From Mesorhizobium sp. ZC-5 (lineage in GTDB: Bacteria; Pseudomonadota; Alphaproteobacteria; Rhizobiales; Rhizobiaceae): a DNA stretch of 64,000 bases. Made by a program: the position numbers and the translations under genes. Below, in pieces: positions 28,112 through 36,640 of the stretch (within the stretch, counting starts at the first letter, position 1; each line of letters begins with the position of its first letter). The notes beneath the pieces are model-generated. The model had not been told where the DNA came from and searched no databases. It saw only the letters and a program-made list of their open reading frames with translations. Location: contig NZ_JAOWPT010000001.1 in the NCBI RefSeq assembly GCF_025753855.1, forward strand, positions 583,770 through 647,769, in the 5' to 3' direction.

Positions 28112-28849
28112 ATGAACCGAGAAAACGCGGTGTTTGCCGCTGCAACCTTTACTGGTGTAGCGCTGCTTTTTATGATCGGCCTATCCAGGCCCGACTTGTT
28201 TGTCGAAGACGGTCTCGTGGAAAATCTGAGCGCCCTGGGCTTTGCGGCCGCCGCGCTGCTCGCTCTGGGCACCGCCCTTTTAAGGCCTGTCTCCATGACC
28301 TTCGCGGAGAGGAGTGTCCTCTTTGGAGTGAGCGGCCTGTCGTTGCTGCTCTTTCTCAGCGAGATCAGCTTCGGTGCCCGCATTTTCCATATTCAGATGC
28401 CGCGGATGGACGGCGGCGGCGAGTTCGACGGCGGACATGACGTCATCATTCTCGTCGTTCGCCATCTGCGCGACGCGGGCTCCACCGGGACTCTGGCAGC
28501 GGTCATAGGAAGTGGGCTTCTTCTGGCCGCTATATTCGCTCTCCTGCACCGGTTTCGGCAACGAGCTTGGATGGTCGTGCGGCACGTCCTCTCGAAAGCA
28601 TTCGAGTTCCGCCTGGTTGTTGCCGTTGGCATGCTGGCGAGTGCCGAGACCCTTGATCTCATACACTCCTACAAGGCGTCGACCTTGGAGGAAGTCCTCG
28701 AATTCTCCGCCGGCGTTGTGTTGGTCCTGGCTGTATCCGCGCTCTTCCAGTCGAGAGGTGTGGTGCCTGTCTTCGGCGCGATGCCGGCGCGAGAGGCGCA
28801 AGTTCGCACAATGCCTTCGGCAGTTGCCGAACACCGGTCACGGCATTAG
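28112..28849 (+). CDS. Hypothetical membrane protein, about six helices
   Basis: 245 residues from ATG at 28112 (MNRENAVFAAATFTGVALLF). Hydrophobic segments lie at about residues 6-24, 42-60, 73-90, 125-145, 165-182 and 195-213. Between helices 3 and 4 is an acidic, glycine-rich loop (MPRMDGGGEFDGGHD). No family is recognised. The upstream Shine-Dalgarno is weak. It stands alone ahead of the pyruvyl transferase gene. Confidence 0.6.
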   Translation: MNRENAVFAAATFTGVALLFMIGLSRPDLFVEDGLVENLSALGFAAAALLALGTALLRPVSMTFAERSVLFGVSGLSLLLFLSEISFGARIFHIQMPRMDGGGEFDGGHDVIILVVRHLRDAGSTGTLAAVIGSGLLLAAIFALLHRFRQRAWMVVRHVLSKAFEFRLVVAVGMLASAETLDLIHSYKASTLEEVLEFSAGVVLVLAVSALFQSRGVVPVFGAMPAREAQVRTMPSAVAEHRSRH

Positions 28850-28947
28850 CGGCCATTTCTTGAACCCGCGGGAGCAGGGCTCGCGCTCAGCGGCCTTGGC
28901 AGGGCCGGCGCGTCGGTTTTGCCTGCTTGTAAAATGGAGAATGTAGC

Positions 28948-29937
28948 GTGCATTCCGAACAGAGCCTGGACCTGATCGCCGAACTGAAAGGCATGATTCA
29001 TGATTGCCTGAAGGATCATGTCTCCACCGACGAGCCGCTGGCGATTCTCGACTTTCCGGACATCCGCAACTGCGGCGATTCCGCCATCTGGCTGGGCGAG
29101 ATGGCCTACCTGCGGGAGCAATTTGGAAAGCGGCCCGCCTATGTCTCGCGAATGGATGATTTCTCGGTCGAAGACCTCGAACAAATCATGCCGACGGGTC
29201 CGATCTTCATCCATGGCGGCGGTAATTTCGGCGATCTTTGGGACGCGCATCAGGATTTCCGCGAACGCGTGCTCAAACGCTTCCCTGATCGCCCAATCGT
29301 CCAGTTTCCTCAGTCGATCCATTACAAATCGCAGGAACGGGTACGGGAGAGCGCGCGAGTCATCAGACGTCACAAGAACTTCCTGCTGCTGGTTCGCGAC
29401 GAGGAATCGAAGCTCTTCGCGGAAAAGCATTTCGATTGCCAGGTGCGCCTCTGTCCTGACATGGCCTTCTGTATCGGCCCGGTCGAGCCGGCCCAGCCCG
29501 AATTTCCCGTGCTTGCGATGCTCAGGTCGGATCTCGAGAAGTCCGTCGATTCCGATGGCGCGGCCGATCCGGGCGTCCCGCGGGAAGACTGGATCAGCGA
29601 ATCCACCACCAGCGTCCGCGTCTCCAAGGCGTTCGGCGCAACCTCGGCACTGCTGTCGCTCAAACCGGCGGAAATACGGCTGCGCAAGCTCGATGCAGCG
29701 GCTCACAACCGCTTCAGGCGCGGCATACGGCAAATATCGCGTGGGCGGGCGGTCGTGACCGATCGCCTGCACGTCCATATCTGCTCACTGCTGCTCGGGC
29801 GACCGCATGCCGTCCTCGACAACAATTACGGCAAGATACGACGATTCATGGCTGCATTCTCGGGCGGAAGCGACCTCTCCTACCAAGCGACCTCGCTCGA
29901 TGACGGCATAACTTGGGCGCGCGCCCAGGCCAGTTGA
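28948..29937 (+). CDS. Polysaccharide pyruvyl transferase family protein
   Basis: 329 residues from GTG at 28948, with GGAGA seven bases upstream. The core shows DFPDIRNCGDSAIWLGE (about residues 35-51), the glycine-rich IFIHGGGNFGDLW (about 86-98) and VTDRLHVHIC near residue 270. These match the pyruvyl transferase family (ExoV, PssK, CsaB relatives) that adds pyruvate ketals to exopolysaccharide sugars. No other exopolysaccharide gene is adjacent, so its polymer is unknown. Confidence 0.85.
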   Translation: MHSEQSLDLIAELKGMIHDCLKDHVSTDEPLAILDFPDIRNCGDSAIWLGEMAYLREQFGKRPAYVSRMDDFSVEDLEQIMPTGPIFIHGGGNFGDLWDAHQDFRERVLKRFPDRPIVQFPQSIHYKSQERVRESARVIRRHKNFLLLVRDEESKLFAEKHFDCQVRLCPDMAFCIGPVEPAQPEFPVLAMLRSDLEKSVDSDGAADPGVPREDWISESTTSVRVSKAFGATSALLSLKPAEIRLRKLDAAAHNRFRRGIRQISRGRAVVTDRLHVHICSLLLGRPHAVLDNNYGKIRRFMAAFSGGSDLSYQATSLDDGITWARAQAS

Positions 29938-30066
29938 AGGAGCCAAGGATAACGCAACGGGCTCGCGCACGGCTGCCAGGCCGAATCCCACTGCCATCTG
30001 ACCCGTCGATCGTCGATACTGCAACTCTTCGGCGCTCGGCGTCATCCGAAAGACAGGGACGATCTG

Positions 30067-30897
30067 GTGGCGTGGAAACTCGATGAAACCGTAAAGACTT
30101 TCGCGGGCACGGTCGCGGCGGGTCGGTCTGGCAGCGGGCCTGCCATCGTGCTGGCCCATGGCTGGCCATGGTCCTCGTTCTCATGGCATCGGATCATCCC
30201 AGACCTTGCACGGAAGTATCGCGTCCATTGGTACGACATGCCCGGATACGGACGATCCGGCAAAGCCGCGGCGCAGCGGACGTCACTTGACGTGCAGGGA
30301 GAGGTTTTCGCCGAAATGCTTGCACACTGGGGGCTGGAACGGCCGATGGTCGTTGCCCACGACATGGGTGGAGCCACGACGCTGCGGGCGCATCTCCTGC
30401 ATGGATGCGATTTCGAGCGGTATGTGCTGATGAATGTCGTTGCGATGCGGCCTTGGGGATCGGATTTCTTCGACCATGTCGGCCGCCATGTGGAGGCCTT
30501 TCTGGGCCTGCCCCCGCATATCCACGAAGCCGTCGTGCGGGCATACATCAGGGGAGCGCTCGCCAACGACATCGATGCCGGCGATTTCGAGAAGCTCGTC
30601 GAGCCCTGGCTTTCCGAGGCAGGCAGAGGGAGCTTCTATCGGCAATTCGCGCAGGCCGACGAGAAATACACCGCCGAGGTCGAGCCGTTGTTCGGGACGA
30701 TCCGCTGTCCGGTGACGATAATCTGGGGCGAAAACGATCCATGGATTCCGCTGGCGCGCGGCAAGGCGCTTCACGCCCTGATCCCGCGGGCATCGTTCGA
30801 GACACTGTCCGGCGTCGGTCATTTGCCGCAACTCGAAGCTCCAGGCCTCGTCCTTGGTCGGCTGAACGCTTTTCTGTCAGGCGGAAACGAAGGCTGA
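30067..30897 (+). CDS. Alpha/beta hydrolase with Asp nucleophile
   Basis: 276 residues from GTG at 30067. The alpha/beta-hydrolase fold has an oxyanion loop HGWPW (about residues 31-35), a nucleophile elbow VAHDMGG (about 96-102), an acid in GENDPW and a catalytic His in GVGHLPQ. An Asp in the nucleophile position is typical of haloalkane and haloacetate dehalogenases and epoxide hydrolases rather than esterases. The substrate cannot be assigned. ATG alternatives are absent near the N-terminus, so the GTG start is accepted with moderate certainty. Confidence 0.8.
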   Translation: MAWKLDETVKTFAGTVAAGRSGSGPAIVLAHGWPWSSFSWHRIIPDLARKYRVHWYDMPGYGRSGKAAAQRTSLDVQGEVFAEMLAHWGLERPMVVAHDMGGATTLRAHLLHGCDFERYVLMNVVAMRPWGSDFFDHVGRHVEAFLGLPPHIHEAVVRAYIRGALANDIDAGDFEKLVEPWLSEAGRGSFYRQFAQADEKYTAEVEPLFGTIRCPVTIIWGENDPWIPLARGKALHALIPRASFETLSGVGHLPQLEAPGLVLGRLNAFLSGGNEG

Positions 30898-30908
30898 ATT
30901 TGAGCCCG

Positions 30909-31634
30909 TCAATTCACGCAGCCGACATAGGCGCCGGAGCGTGACGCACGCCGCTCGATGATCGAGGCCAGCCGCCTAAGGCCCGGACCGGGCTTGCCCG
31001 GGTTGCGCGCGATCGGATTTGGCAGCGCGACGGCGAGAAGTGCTGCTTGCCTGCGCGAAAGCTCCTTCGCCGAACGGCCGAAATGATGCCGGGCCGCCGC
31101 CTCGGCGCCATAGATGCCCGGCCCCCATTCGGCGATGTTGAGATAGATTTCCATGATGCGCTTTTTCGGCATCACCATGTCGGCATAGACCGCCAGCGGC
31201 AATTCGACAAGCTTGCGCAGCGTTCCCAGCGGCCGGTGCCACAGATAGAGGTTCTTCACCGTTTGCATGGTGATGGTGGAGGCACCACGCGTCGCCTCGC
31301 CGGCCATGGCATCGTCGATTACCAGGTTCAACTCAGCCCAGTCGATACCGCGATGGGAGCAGAACTGCCCGTCCTCCGACATGATGACGGAATGCACCAG
31401 CACCGGCGACATGTCGTCGATCGACACCCATTGCCGGTCGTAACCCTGGAACGTCGCCAGATCCTTCAGCATCAGCGTCGACACGGGGTGCACGAAGGAC
31501 GGCAGGTAGAGGATGGTAAGGACGACCGGCAGCAGCCCGAGTACGACGAGGAAAAGAAATATTCGCCAGACCCATCCGCGCCCGCTGGCGCGGGATCGGA
31601 TGCCGCGCGACGATCCCTTTCGTTTCGCCGGCAT
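30909..31634 (-). CDS. mtgA: Monofunctional biosynthetic peptidoglycan transglycosylase
   Basis: 241 residues from ATG at 31634 ([10 protein letters not shown]). A single membrane anchor (about residues 23-44) is followed by a GT51 domain with the catalytic Glu in [14 protein letters not shown] (about 85-98), RGASTITMQ and MEIYLN. It polymerises lipid II glycan strands in the periplasm. Its length and the lack of a transpeptidase domain fit MtgA. It is convergent with the hydrolase gene, 11 bases apart. Confidence 0.95.
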   Translation of the reverse strand: MPAKRKGSSRGIRSRASGRGWVWRIFLFLVVLGLLPVVLTILYLPSFVHPVSTLMLKDLATFQGYDRQWVSIDDMSPVLVHSVIMSEDGQFCSHRGIDWAELNLVIDDAMAGEATRGASTITMQTVKNLYLWHRPLGTLRKLVELPLAVYADMVMPKKRIMEIYLNIAEWGPGIYGAEAAARHHFGRSAKELSRRQAALLAVALPNPIARNPGKPGPGLRRLASIIERRASRSGAYVGCVN

Positions 31635-31783
31635 GCCCAGCCTTTCCGGTTCTGGATCAACGATTGGCCCGGTCAAGCCCGATATCCCCGAGTTCATCCC
31701 TTCGCATAACGGGGTGCCGCGCCGAGCGCAATGCCCGCAAGCCTGCTTGACCGGCCCCGCTTTTGGCTTAAACGGTGCCGCCC

Positions 31784-32701
31784 ATGGACGAAACCCCCGG
31801 TTTGCCTTTCGAGATCGCCCTGGAAATGCGCGCGCATGCCGTCGAGGCGGCGCTGCGCGGCCTGCTCGACAGCCGCATCCTGCCCGGCGAGATCGCCCGC
31901 CCCGAGCGCTTGCTCGCGGCGATGCGCCATGGCGTGCTGAACGGCGGCAAGCGGCTGCGGCCTTTCCTGGTGATGGAGACCGCAGCACTTTTCGGCGTCG
32001 AAGGCGATGCCGTGCTGCGCGTCGCGTCGGCACTTGAATGCGTCCATTGTTATTCGCTGATCCATGACGATCTGCCGGCCATGGACAACGACGACCTGCG
32101 GCGCGGCCAGCCGACGGTGCACAAGGCTTTCGACGAGGCAACCGCCATTCTCGCCGGCGACAGCCTGCTGACTTACGCCTTCGATATCATCGCCGACGCG
32201 GCCACCGACCTACCCTCCGCGACGAAAGCGGATTTGGTGCTTGGCCTTGCCCGCGCCGCCGGTCCTGGCGGCATGGCCGGCGGCCAGGCGCTCGACCTCG
32301 AGGCTGAACGCAAGAAACCTGGCGAAGCCGGCATCATCACGCTGCAGGCGATGAAGACCGGCGCGCTGATCCGCTTTGCCTGCGAGGCGGGTGCGATCAT
32401 CGCCAACGCCGCCCCCGACGATCGCGACAGGCTTGCCGAATTCGGTTCGGCGGTCGGCCTCGCCTTCCAACTCGCCGACGACCTGCTCGACCTCACCTCC
32501 AGCCCCGAAGCCATGGGTAAGGCGACGGGCAAGGACGCCGCCGCTGGCAAGGCGACGCTTGCCGCGCTGCATGGCGGCAACTGGGCACGCCAGCAGCTTC
32601 ACGGGCTGGTCGAACAGGCGCAGTCGCTGCTCGAACCCTTCGGCGGGCGCGCCGACCTGCTGAAAGCCGCGGCCGTCTTCATCGCCGAGCGCCGCAACTA
32701 G
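31784..32701 (+). CDS. ispA: Farnesyl diphosphate synthase (short-chain polyprenyl synthase)
   Basis: 305 residues from ATG at 31784; a GTG nine bases earlier is possible. The first Asp-rich motif [10 protein letters not shown] (about residues 88-97) and the second DDLLDLT (about 229-235) bind Mg-diphosphate, and GGKRLRP is near residue 49. The two residues between the Asp pairs in the first motif are those of bacterial (type II) FPP synthases. It makes farnesyl diphosphate for isoprenoids. In other rhizobia it often precedes dxs; here tctA follows on the opposite strand. Confidence 0.88.
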   Translation: MDETPGLPFEIALEMRAHAVEAALRGLLDSRILPGEIARPERLLAAMRHGVLNGGKRLRPFLVMETAALFGVEGDAVLRVASALECVHCYSLIHDDLPAMDNDDLRRGQPTVHKAFDEATAILAGDSLLTYAFDIIADAATDLPSATKADLVLGLARAAGPGGMAGGQALDLEAERKKPGEAGIITLQAMKTGALIRFACEAGAIIANAAPDDRDRLAEFGSAVGLAFQLADDLLDLTSSPEAMGKATGKDAAAGKATLAALHGGNWARQQLHGLVEQAQSLLEPFGGRADLLKAAAVFIAERRN

Positions 32702-32723
32702 CATTACAGTGGCGACCCCGCCG

Positions 32724-32757
32724 AAGTTATGAATTTGCCAGCAAAGTCATGAACTTG
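32724..32757 (+). repeat. Short direct repeat downstream of ispA
   Basis: AAGTTATGAATTTG (32724-32737) and AAGTCATGAACTTG (32744-32757) match at 12 of 14 bases with starts 20 bp apart. It lies in the 97-bp convergent gap between ispA and tctA. The function is unknown. Confidence 0.4.
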
Positions 32758-32798
32758 ACGAAGATCAGCTTAAGGCCACACTTCGGCGCACACTCACA

Positions 32799-34322
32799 TC
32801 AATCCTCCAACTCGGCAAGAGCGCTTGCCCGTCTCCGCCGAGCGGTTCGAAAGGCGAGAATGAAGGCCGTGCCGAGCACGGCCGCGGTGATCGCGTAGAT
32901 CGTTGCGGCGATGGGACTTTGGACGAGGATCCAGAAATCGCCGTTCGAGATCGACAATGCACGCCTCAGATTGTTCTCCATGTCCGCTCCAAGCAGCAGC
33001 CCGAGCACGAGTGGGATCAGCGATATATCCAGCTTGCGGAAGATGTAGCCGACCACACCGAAGCCGATCATCACCATGAGGTCGAAGGTCGAGTGGCTGA
33101 TCGAATAGACGCCGAGGAAGCTCACCATGATTATGAAGGGCATCAGGATCCACTGAGGCATGCTGAGCATGCGCGTGAAAATGCCGACCAACGGGATGTT
33201 CATCACCAGAAGGACGACGTTGGCGATGTAGAGCGAGGCGATCAGTCCCCATACCATGTCCGGCTGGCGTTCAAAGAGCAGCGGCCCTGGCTGGATGTTG
33301 AGCGAGATCAGGAGCGCGAGCATGACCGCAGTCGTGCCGCTGCCGGGGATGCCGAGCGTCAGCATGGGGATCAGCGCTCCGCCGGCCGCAGCGTTGTCTC
33401 CCGCTTCCGGCGCGGCGAGGCCGCGCGGATCGCCCTTGCCGAACGTGTCGTCCTTGTTGCTGTAGCGCCGCTCAGCGACATAGGCCATGAATGCGCCCTG
33501 CGAGGCGCCGGCGCCTGGCAGGATGCCGGACAGGAAACCGATGAAGGAGCCGCGGAAGGCCGCGCCCATGCCGGGCAGCATCTCTCTGAACTTCGGCACC
33601 GCCCGGCCCATCGGCACCAGCGTTCCAGTCGCATGATGGGCGGTTTCCAGGTAGACGAGGACCTCGCTGATGGCGAAGAGGCCGACAATCGCAACGATAG
33701 GATCGAACCCGTCATAAAGATTGAACGAGCCGAGCGTGTAGCGCGCCAGGCCAGTGCCCGGGTCGAGGCCGACGGTAGCAAGCATCAGGCCGAGGAAACC
33801 CGCAAGCAGCATCTTCCATGGACTGGCGCCGCCGACGCCGCCGATCATGGCGAAGGCCAGCACGTAAAGGGCAAAATAATCGCTCGGCCCGAAATAGATG
33901 GCGACGCTCGCAAGCATCGGGGCAAAAAGCGTCAGGCCGATCGTGGCAACCGTCGAGCCGATAAAAGAAGCGACCGCGGAAATCGCAAGGGCCTCGGAGG
34001 CCTTTCCGGCCTTGGCCATCGGATGGCCGTCGAGCGTCGCCATGATGCTGGATGCGTCGCCGGGGATGTTGAGCATGATACTGGAGATGCGGCCGCCATA
34101 GGTGCAGCCGTAATAGATGCACGACATCAGAATCAGCACGGTGGTCGGATCGAGCCGCAAGGCAAAAGCCAGCGGGATCAGGATCGCCACGCCGTTGACG
34201 GGGCCGATGCCGGGCAGGGCGCCGATGATCGTGCCGAGAAAGCAGCCGAAGACCGCGAAGGCGAGGTTCGTCGGCGTAACGGCGACCGCAAACCCTTGGG
34301 CGAGAGACGATAAAATGTCCAC
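32799..34322 (-). CDS. tctA: Tripartite tricarboxylate transporter, large membrane subunit TctA
   Basis: 507 residues from GTG at 34322, with about 11-12 membrane helices. Family motifs include GxxPGIGPVNGVAILIPL (about residues 37-54), CIYYGCTYGGRISSIMLNIPG (about 67-87) and GIPGSGTTAVML (about 325-336). TctA forms the main permease of TTT transporters, secondary carriers for di- and tricarboxylates that use a periplasmic binding protein. It is the last gene of gntR-tctC-tctB-tctA on the minus strand, with 6 bases between tctB and tctA. Confidence 0.93.
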   Translation of the reverse strand: MDILSSLAQGFAVAVTPTNLAFAVFGCFLGTIIGALPGIGPVNGVAILIPLAFALRLDPTTVLILMSCIYYGCTYGGRISSIMLNIPGDASSIMATLDGHPMAKAGKASEALAISAVASFIGSTVATIGLTLFAPMLASVAIYFGPSDYFALYVLAFAMIGGVGGASPWKMLLAGFLGLMLATVGLDPGTGLARYTLGSFNLYDGFDPIVAIVGLFAISEVLVYLETAHHATGTLVPMGRAVPKFREMLPGMGAAFRGSFIGFLSGILPGAGASQGAFMAYVAERRYSNKDDTFGKGDPRGLAAPEAGDNAAAGGALIPMLTLGIPGSGTTAVMLALLISLNIQPGPLLFERQPDMVWGLIASLYIANVVLLVMNIPLVGIFTRMLSMPQWILMPFIIMVSFLGVYSISHSTFDLMVMIGFGVVGYIFRKLDISLIPLVLGLLLGADMENNLRRALSISNGDFWILVQSPIAATIYAITAAVLGTAFILAFRTARRRRASALAELED

Positions 34323-34328
34323 GTTCGG

Positions 34329-34760
34329 TCAACTCATGAATCGGGGATAGAGCGGCAGCGGCAAGCCGAGCAGCGTGTCGAAAACGACGAACAGGCCGAC
34401 GGCCATCGCCACGCCGGAGATTACGGATTTCTGCCAGCCAGCTCCGAGCAGCCGGCCCATGGCCGAAGCGCCGAGCGCGGTGGCGACAACGAAGCCCAGA
34501 TCCTCCAGCAGGAAGGCATAGGCGATCAGCACGCCGACCGTCGCGATCTGCCGTATCGCCGGGAGACCCGTTGCCCACGCCGGGTCCGGATCGGGCCGAA
34601 GGACAAGGAACAGGCTAAGCAGTGCAGCCGGAACGGCCAGCATCTGCGGAAAGGCCGCGGGGCCGAGAGGGTCACCGAAGCTCGCCTCATAGCTCCCCGC
34701 GGTCCAGCCGTAAAAGATCGTCAGGACCAGGATCAGCAGGCCCAGGATCCGGTCGGCCAT
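34329..34760 (-). CDS. tctB: Tripartite tricarboxylate transporter, small membrane subunit TctB
   Basis: 143 residues, four predicted helices, starting MADRILGLLILVLTIFYGW. TctB is the small membrane partner of TctA. ATG at 34760 shares one base with the tctC stop; a GTG one codon earlier overlaps that stop more fully. The family has low sequence conservation, and the call rests on size, topology and position between tctC and tctA. Confidence 0.88.
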   Translation of the reverse strand: MADRILGLLILVLTIFYGWTAGSYEASFGDPLGPAAFPQMLAVPAALLSLFLVLRPDPDPAWATGLPAIRQIATVGVLIAYAFLLEDLGFVVATALGASAMGRLLGAGWQKSVISGVAMAVGLFVVFDTLLGLPLPLYPRFMS

Positions 34761-35737
34761 CACAGGACTCCGATTTCCTTCGAAATCTGCTCCATCTGCT
34801 TGGCCTGATCGATGACGTAGGCCTCGAACTCCTCACCGCCGCGCCAGATCGGAACCAGGCCGCTGCCTTCGGCGGCCTTCTTCCATCCTTCGGTGTCGAA
34901 GAGCGACTTCATCGTGTCGACCCACTTCTTGTAGTCTTCATCCGATACGTCGCCGCCGGTGTAGAAGCCGCGCCAGTTGTAGCCGGTCACGTCGAGCCCC
35001 TGCGACTTGGCGGTCGGCGCGTCAGGGAAGGCGGGGATCGGATCATCGGAAAGGACGCCGAGAATGCGGGCGTCGCCGGATTCGACAAAGCCGGCAATTT
35101 CGCCGAGATCGGTCGAGACCACCTGCACCTGGCCGCCCATCATCTGGGTCACCGCGGGGCTGCCGCCATCGAACTGGACCCAGCGGATCTGCTTGAACTC
35201 TTCCGGCGACATGCCAGCTGCCTTGGCCAGCATCAGAAGGCGTATGTGATCCCAACCGCCGGCGCCGGAGGAACCTGCCGAAACGACCGAGCCTGGATTC
35301 TCTTTGAACGCCTTCATGAGATCGTCCAGTGTCTTGTACGGCGAATCCTTGGCGACGACGATGACGCCGACATCGGTACCCAACATGCCGATCCAGCGCA
35401 TCGCGTCCGTGCCGGCGGGATATTTACCCTGGGCGATCTGCGTAACGCCGACCGTCGAGGTAGCGACGACGACGCCGGCGTCGTCGGGGCGCTTCGACAT
35501 GATGTTCGCGTAGGCCACGGCGCCGACGCCACCCGGCATATTGGTCACCTGCACCGGCTCTTCCACCAGCTTCTCATCGTAGAGGAGCTTGCCGACCGTG
35601 CGGCAGGTGAAATCCCAGCCGCCGCCAGGGTCGGCCGGGGCGATACATTCGGCCGCCGCGGCTTGGCCCAGCGTCGCCAAGGCGAACAGCGCCGCCGCAC
35701 CCATCAGCCTGGTGGCTGATTTCATCATTGTCATCAT
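34760..35737 (-). CDS. tctC: Tripartite tricarboxylate transporter, substrate-binding protein TctC
   Basis: 325 residues with a signal peptide (cleavage near residue 27, after AAAA). The mature part shows the Bug/TctC fold with TNMPGGVGAVAYANI (about residues 65-79), SAGSSGAGGWDH and a conserved Asp-rich C-terminal lobe. It binds an organic acid in the periplasm and delivers it to TctAB. The mature N-terminus has cysteines (ECIAPA..FTCRTV) unusual for the family but seen in its C4-dicarboxylate-like branch. Start ATG at 35737, preceded by AAGGAGG. Confidence 0.9.
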   Translation of the reverse strand: MMTMMKSATRLMGAAALFALATLGQAAAAECIAPADPGGGWDFTCRTVGKLLYDEKLVEEPVQVTNMPGGVGAVAYANIMSKRPDDAGVVVATSTVGVTQIAQGKYPAGTDAMRWIGMLGTDVGVIVVAKDSPYKTLDDLMKAFKENPGSVVSAGSSGAGGWDHIRLLMLAKAAGMSPEEFKQIRWVQFDGGSPAVTQMMGGQVQVVSTDLGEIAGFVESGDARILGVLSDDPIPAFPDAPTAKSQGLDVTGYNWRGFYTGGDVSDEDYKKWVDTMKSLFDTEGWKKAAEGSGLVPIWRGGEEFEAYVIDQAKQMEQISKEIGVL

Positions 35738-35760
35738 GGTTTCCTCCTTATTGTTCTCAT
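35734..35760 (-). CDS. Eight-codon leader ORF overlapping the tctC start
   Basis: ATG at 35760, AAGGAGGAG 6 bases upstream, reads MRTIRRKP and stops at TGA 35736-35734, within the tctC start ATGATG. Its own codons AGG AGG form the Shine-Dalgarno for tctC. This could couple tctC translation to the leader, or be a chance result of a duplicated Shine-Dalgarno-ATG segment. Confidence 0.4.
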   Translation of the reverse strand: MRTIRRKP

Positions 35761-35783
35761 GGTCTCCTCCTTGAGCCGAGGCT

Positions 35784-36572
35784 CTACCGGTCCGTGCGGC
35801 CGGAATCGTGATGTTCGCCCGGATCGTCGCGCCTCCCCCCGGCAAAGCTGCGGGCGCCCAGAAATCGCCGGGTGCCATCGATCGCGTCATAAACCTGCCG
35901 CCGAACTTCGCGGCCGTGATGACGCAGCGCTTCCGCAGCTGCGTCGGCATTGCGGTCGCGTACGAGGCGGACGATCTCGCTGTGATCGCGATGCGCGGCC
36001 TCTCTGCCTTCCACCGTGTTGGCAACCAGCCAGCGGACGCGCATCGTCCGCGCTATGACATCCTGGACGGCATCGCGGAGAAAGCGGTTTCTTGAAAGCT
36101 CCGCCAGGCGAACGTGCACGTCCAGGCCTATCTCGAACCAGCTTTCCGGCGTGAATTCGGTGAGGCCGCGATCGATTGTCTCCTGTATGGCATCGAGGTC
36201 GCCCGGCATCGCCCTCGCACAGGCGAGGCGGATCGCCTCACCCTCGATCAGTTCGCGATATTCGAAGCTTTCGTCCAGCTCTTCGAGGTCGAAGGGCGCT
36301 ACCGCATAGCCCCGCGTCGTCCGCAAGATCAGGCCTTCATGAATGAGCTGCATCAATGCCTGGCGAATGGGTGTCCTGGAGGCACCATAGCCGGCCTGCA
36401 AGGCGCGCTCGGAAATCACTTCTCCCGGTGCCAGCTTCAGCGAAAGGATGTCGGCCCGGATACGCGACAGCATGCGGTTGCCGAGCGGCTCCTGCCTGGC
36501 GTGGGGCAGCGCGCCGGTCTGCCTGCGGTCCGCTTCAGCGTCCGCCCTGATGGAAGTCGCACGATGGGCCAT
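35784..36572 (-). CDS. GntR family transcriptional regulator, FCD type
   Basis: 262 residues from ATG at 36572 with GGAGGG four bases upstream (an ATG at 36584 is also possible). The N-terminal winged helix is recognised from NRMLSRIRADILSLKLAPGEVISE and GASRTPIRQALMQLIHEGLI (about residues 32-84). The C-terminal FCD ligand domain holds RELIEGEAIRLA and the metal or ligand residues D, H and H (e.g. LDVHVRLAELS, HRDHSEIV). It probably controls tctCBA downstream and the divergent lyase/CoA-transferase genes in response to an organic acid. Confidence 0.9.
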   Translation of the reverse strand: MAHRATSIRADAEADRRQTGALPHARQEPLGNRMLSRIRADILSLKLAPGEVISERALQAGYGASRTPIRQALMQLIHEGLILRTTRGYAVAPFDLEELDESFEYRELIEGEAIRLACARAMPGDLDAIQETIDRGLTEFTPESWFEIGLDVHVRLAELSRNRFLRDAVQDVIARTMRVRWLVANTVEGREAAHRDHSEIVRLVRDRNADAAAEALRHHGREVRRQVYDAIDGTRRFLGARSFAGGRRDDPGEHHDSGRTDR

Positions 36573-36591
36573 TGACCCTCCCATTCATGAC

Positions 36592-36613
36592 GGTATACCA
36601 AGATGGTCGACCA
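36592..36613. promoter_or_regulatory. Paired palindromic operator for the GntR regulator (predicted)
   Basis: GGTATACC (36592-36599) and TGGTCGACCA (36604-36613) are both perfect palindromes in the 68-bp gap between the divergent gntR and lyase genes. FCD GntR regulators bind T-GGT-C/A-ACCA type sites. Position and form fit autoregulation and control of both arms. Confidence 0.6.
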
Positions 36614-36640
36614 ACTCAACCGTTTTGTGAGGAGGACGGG

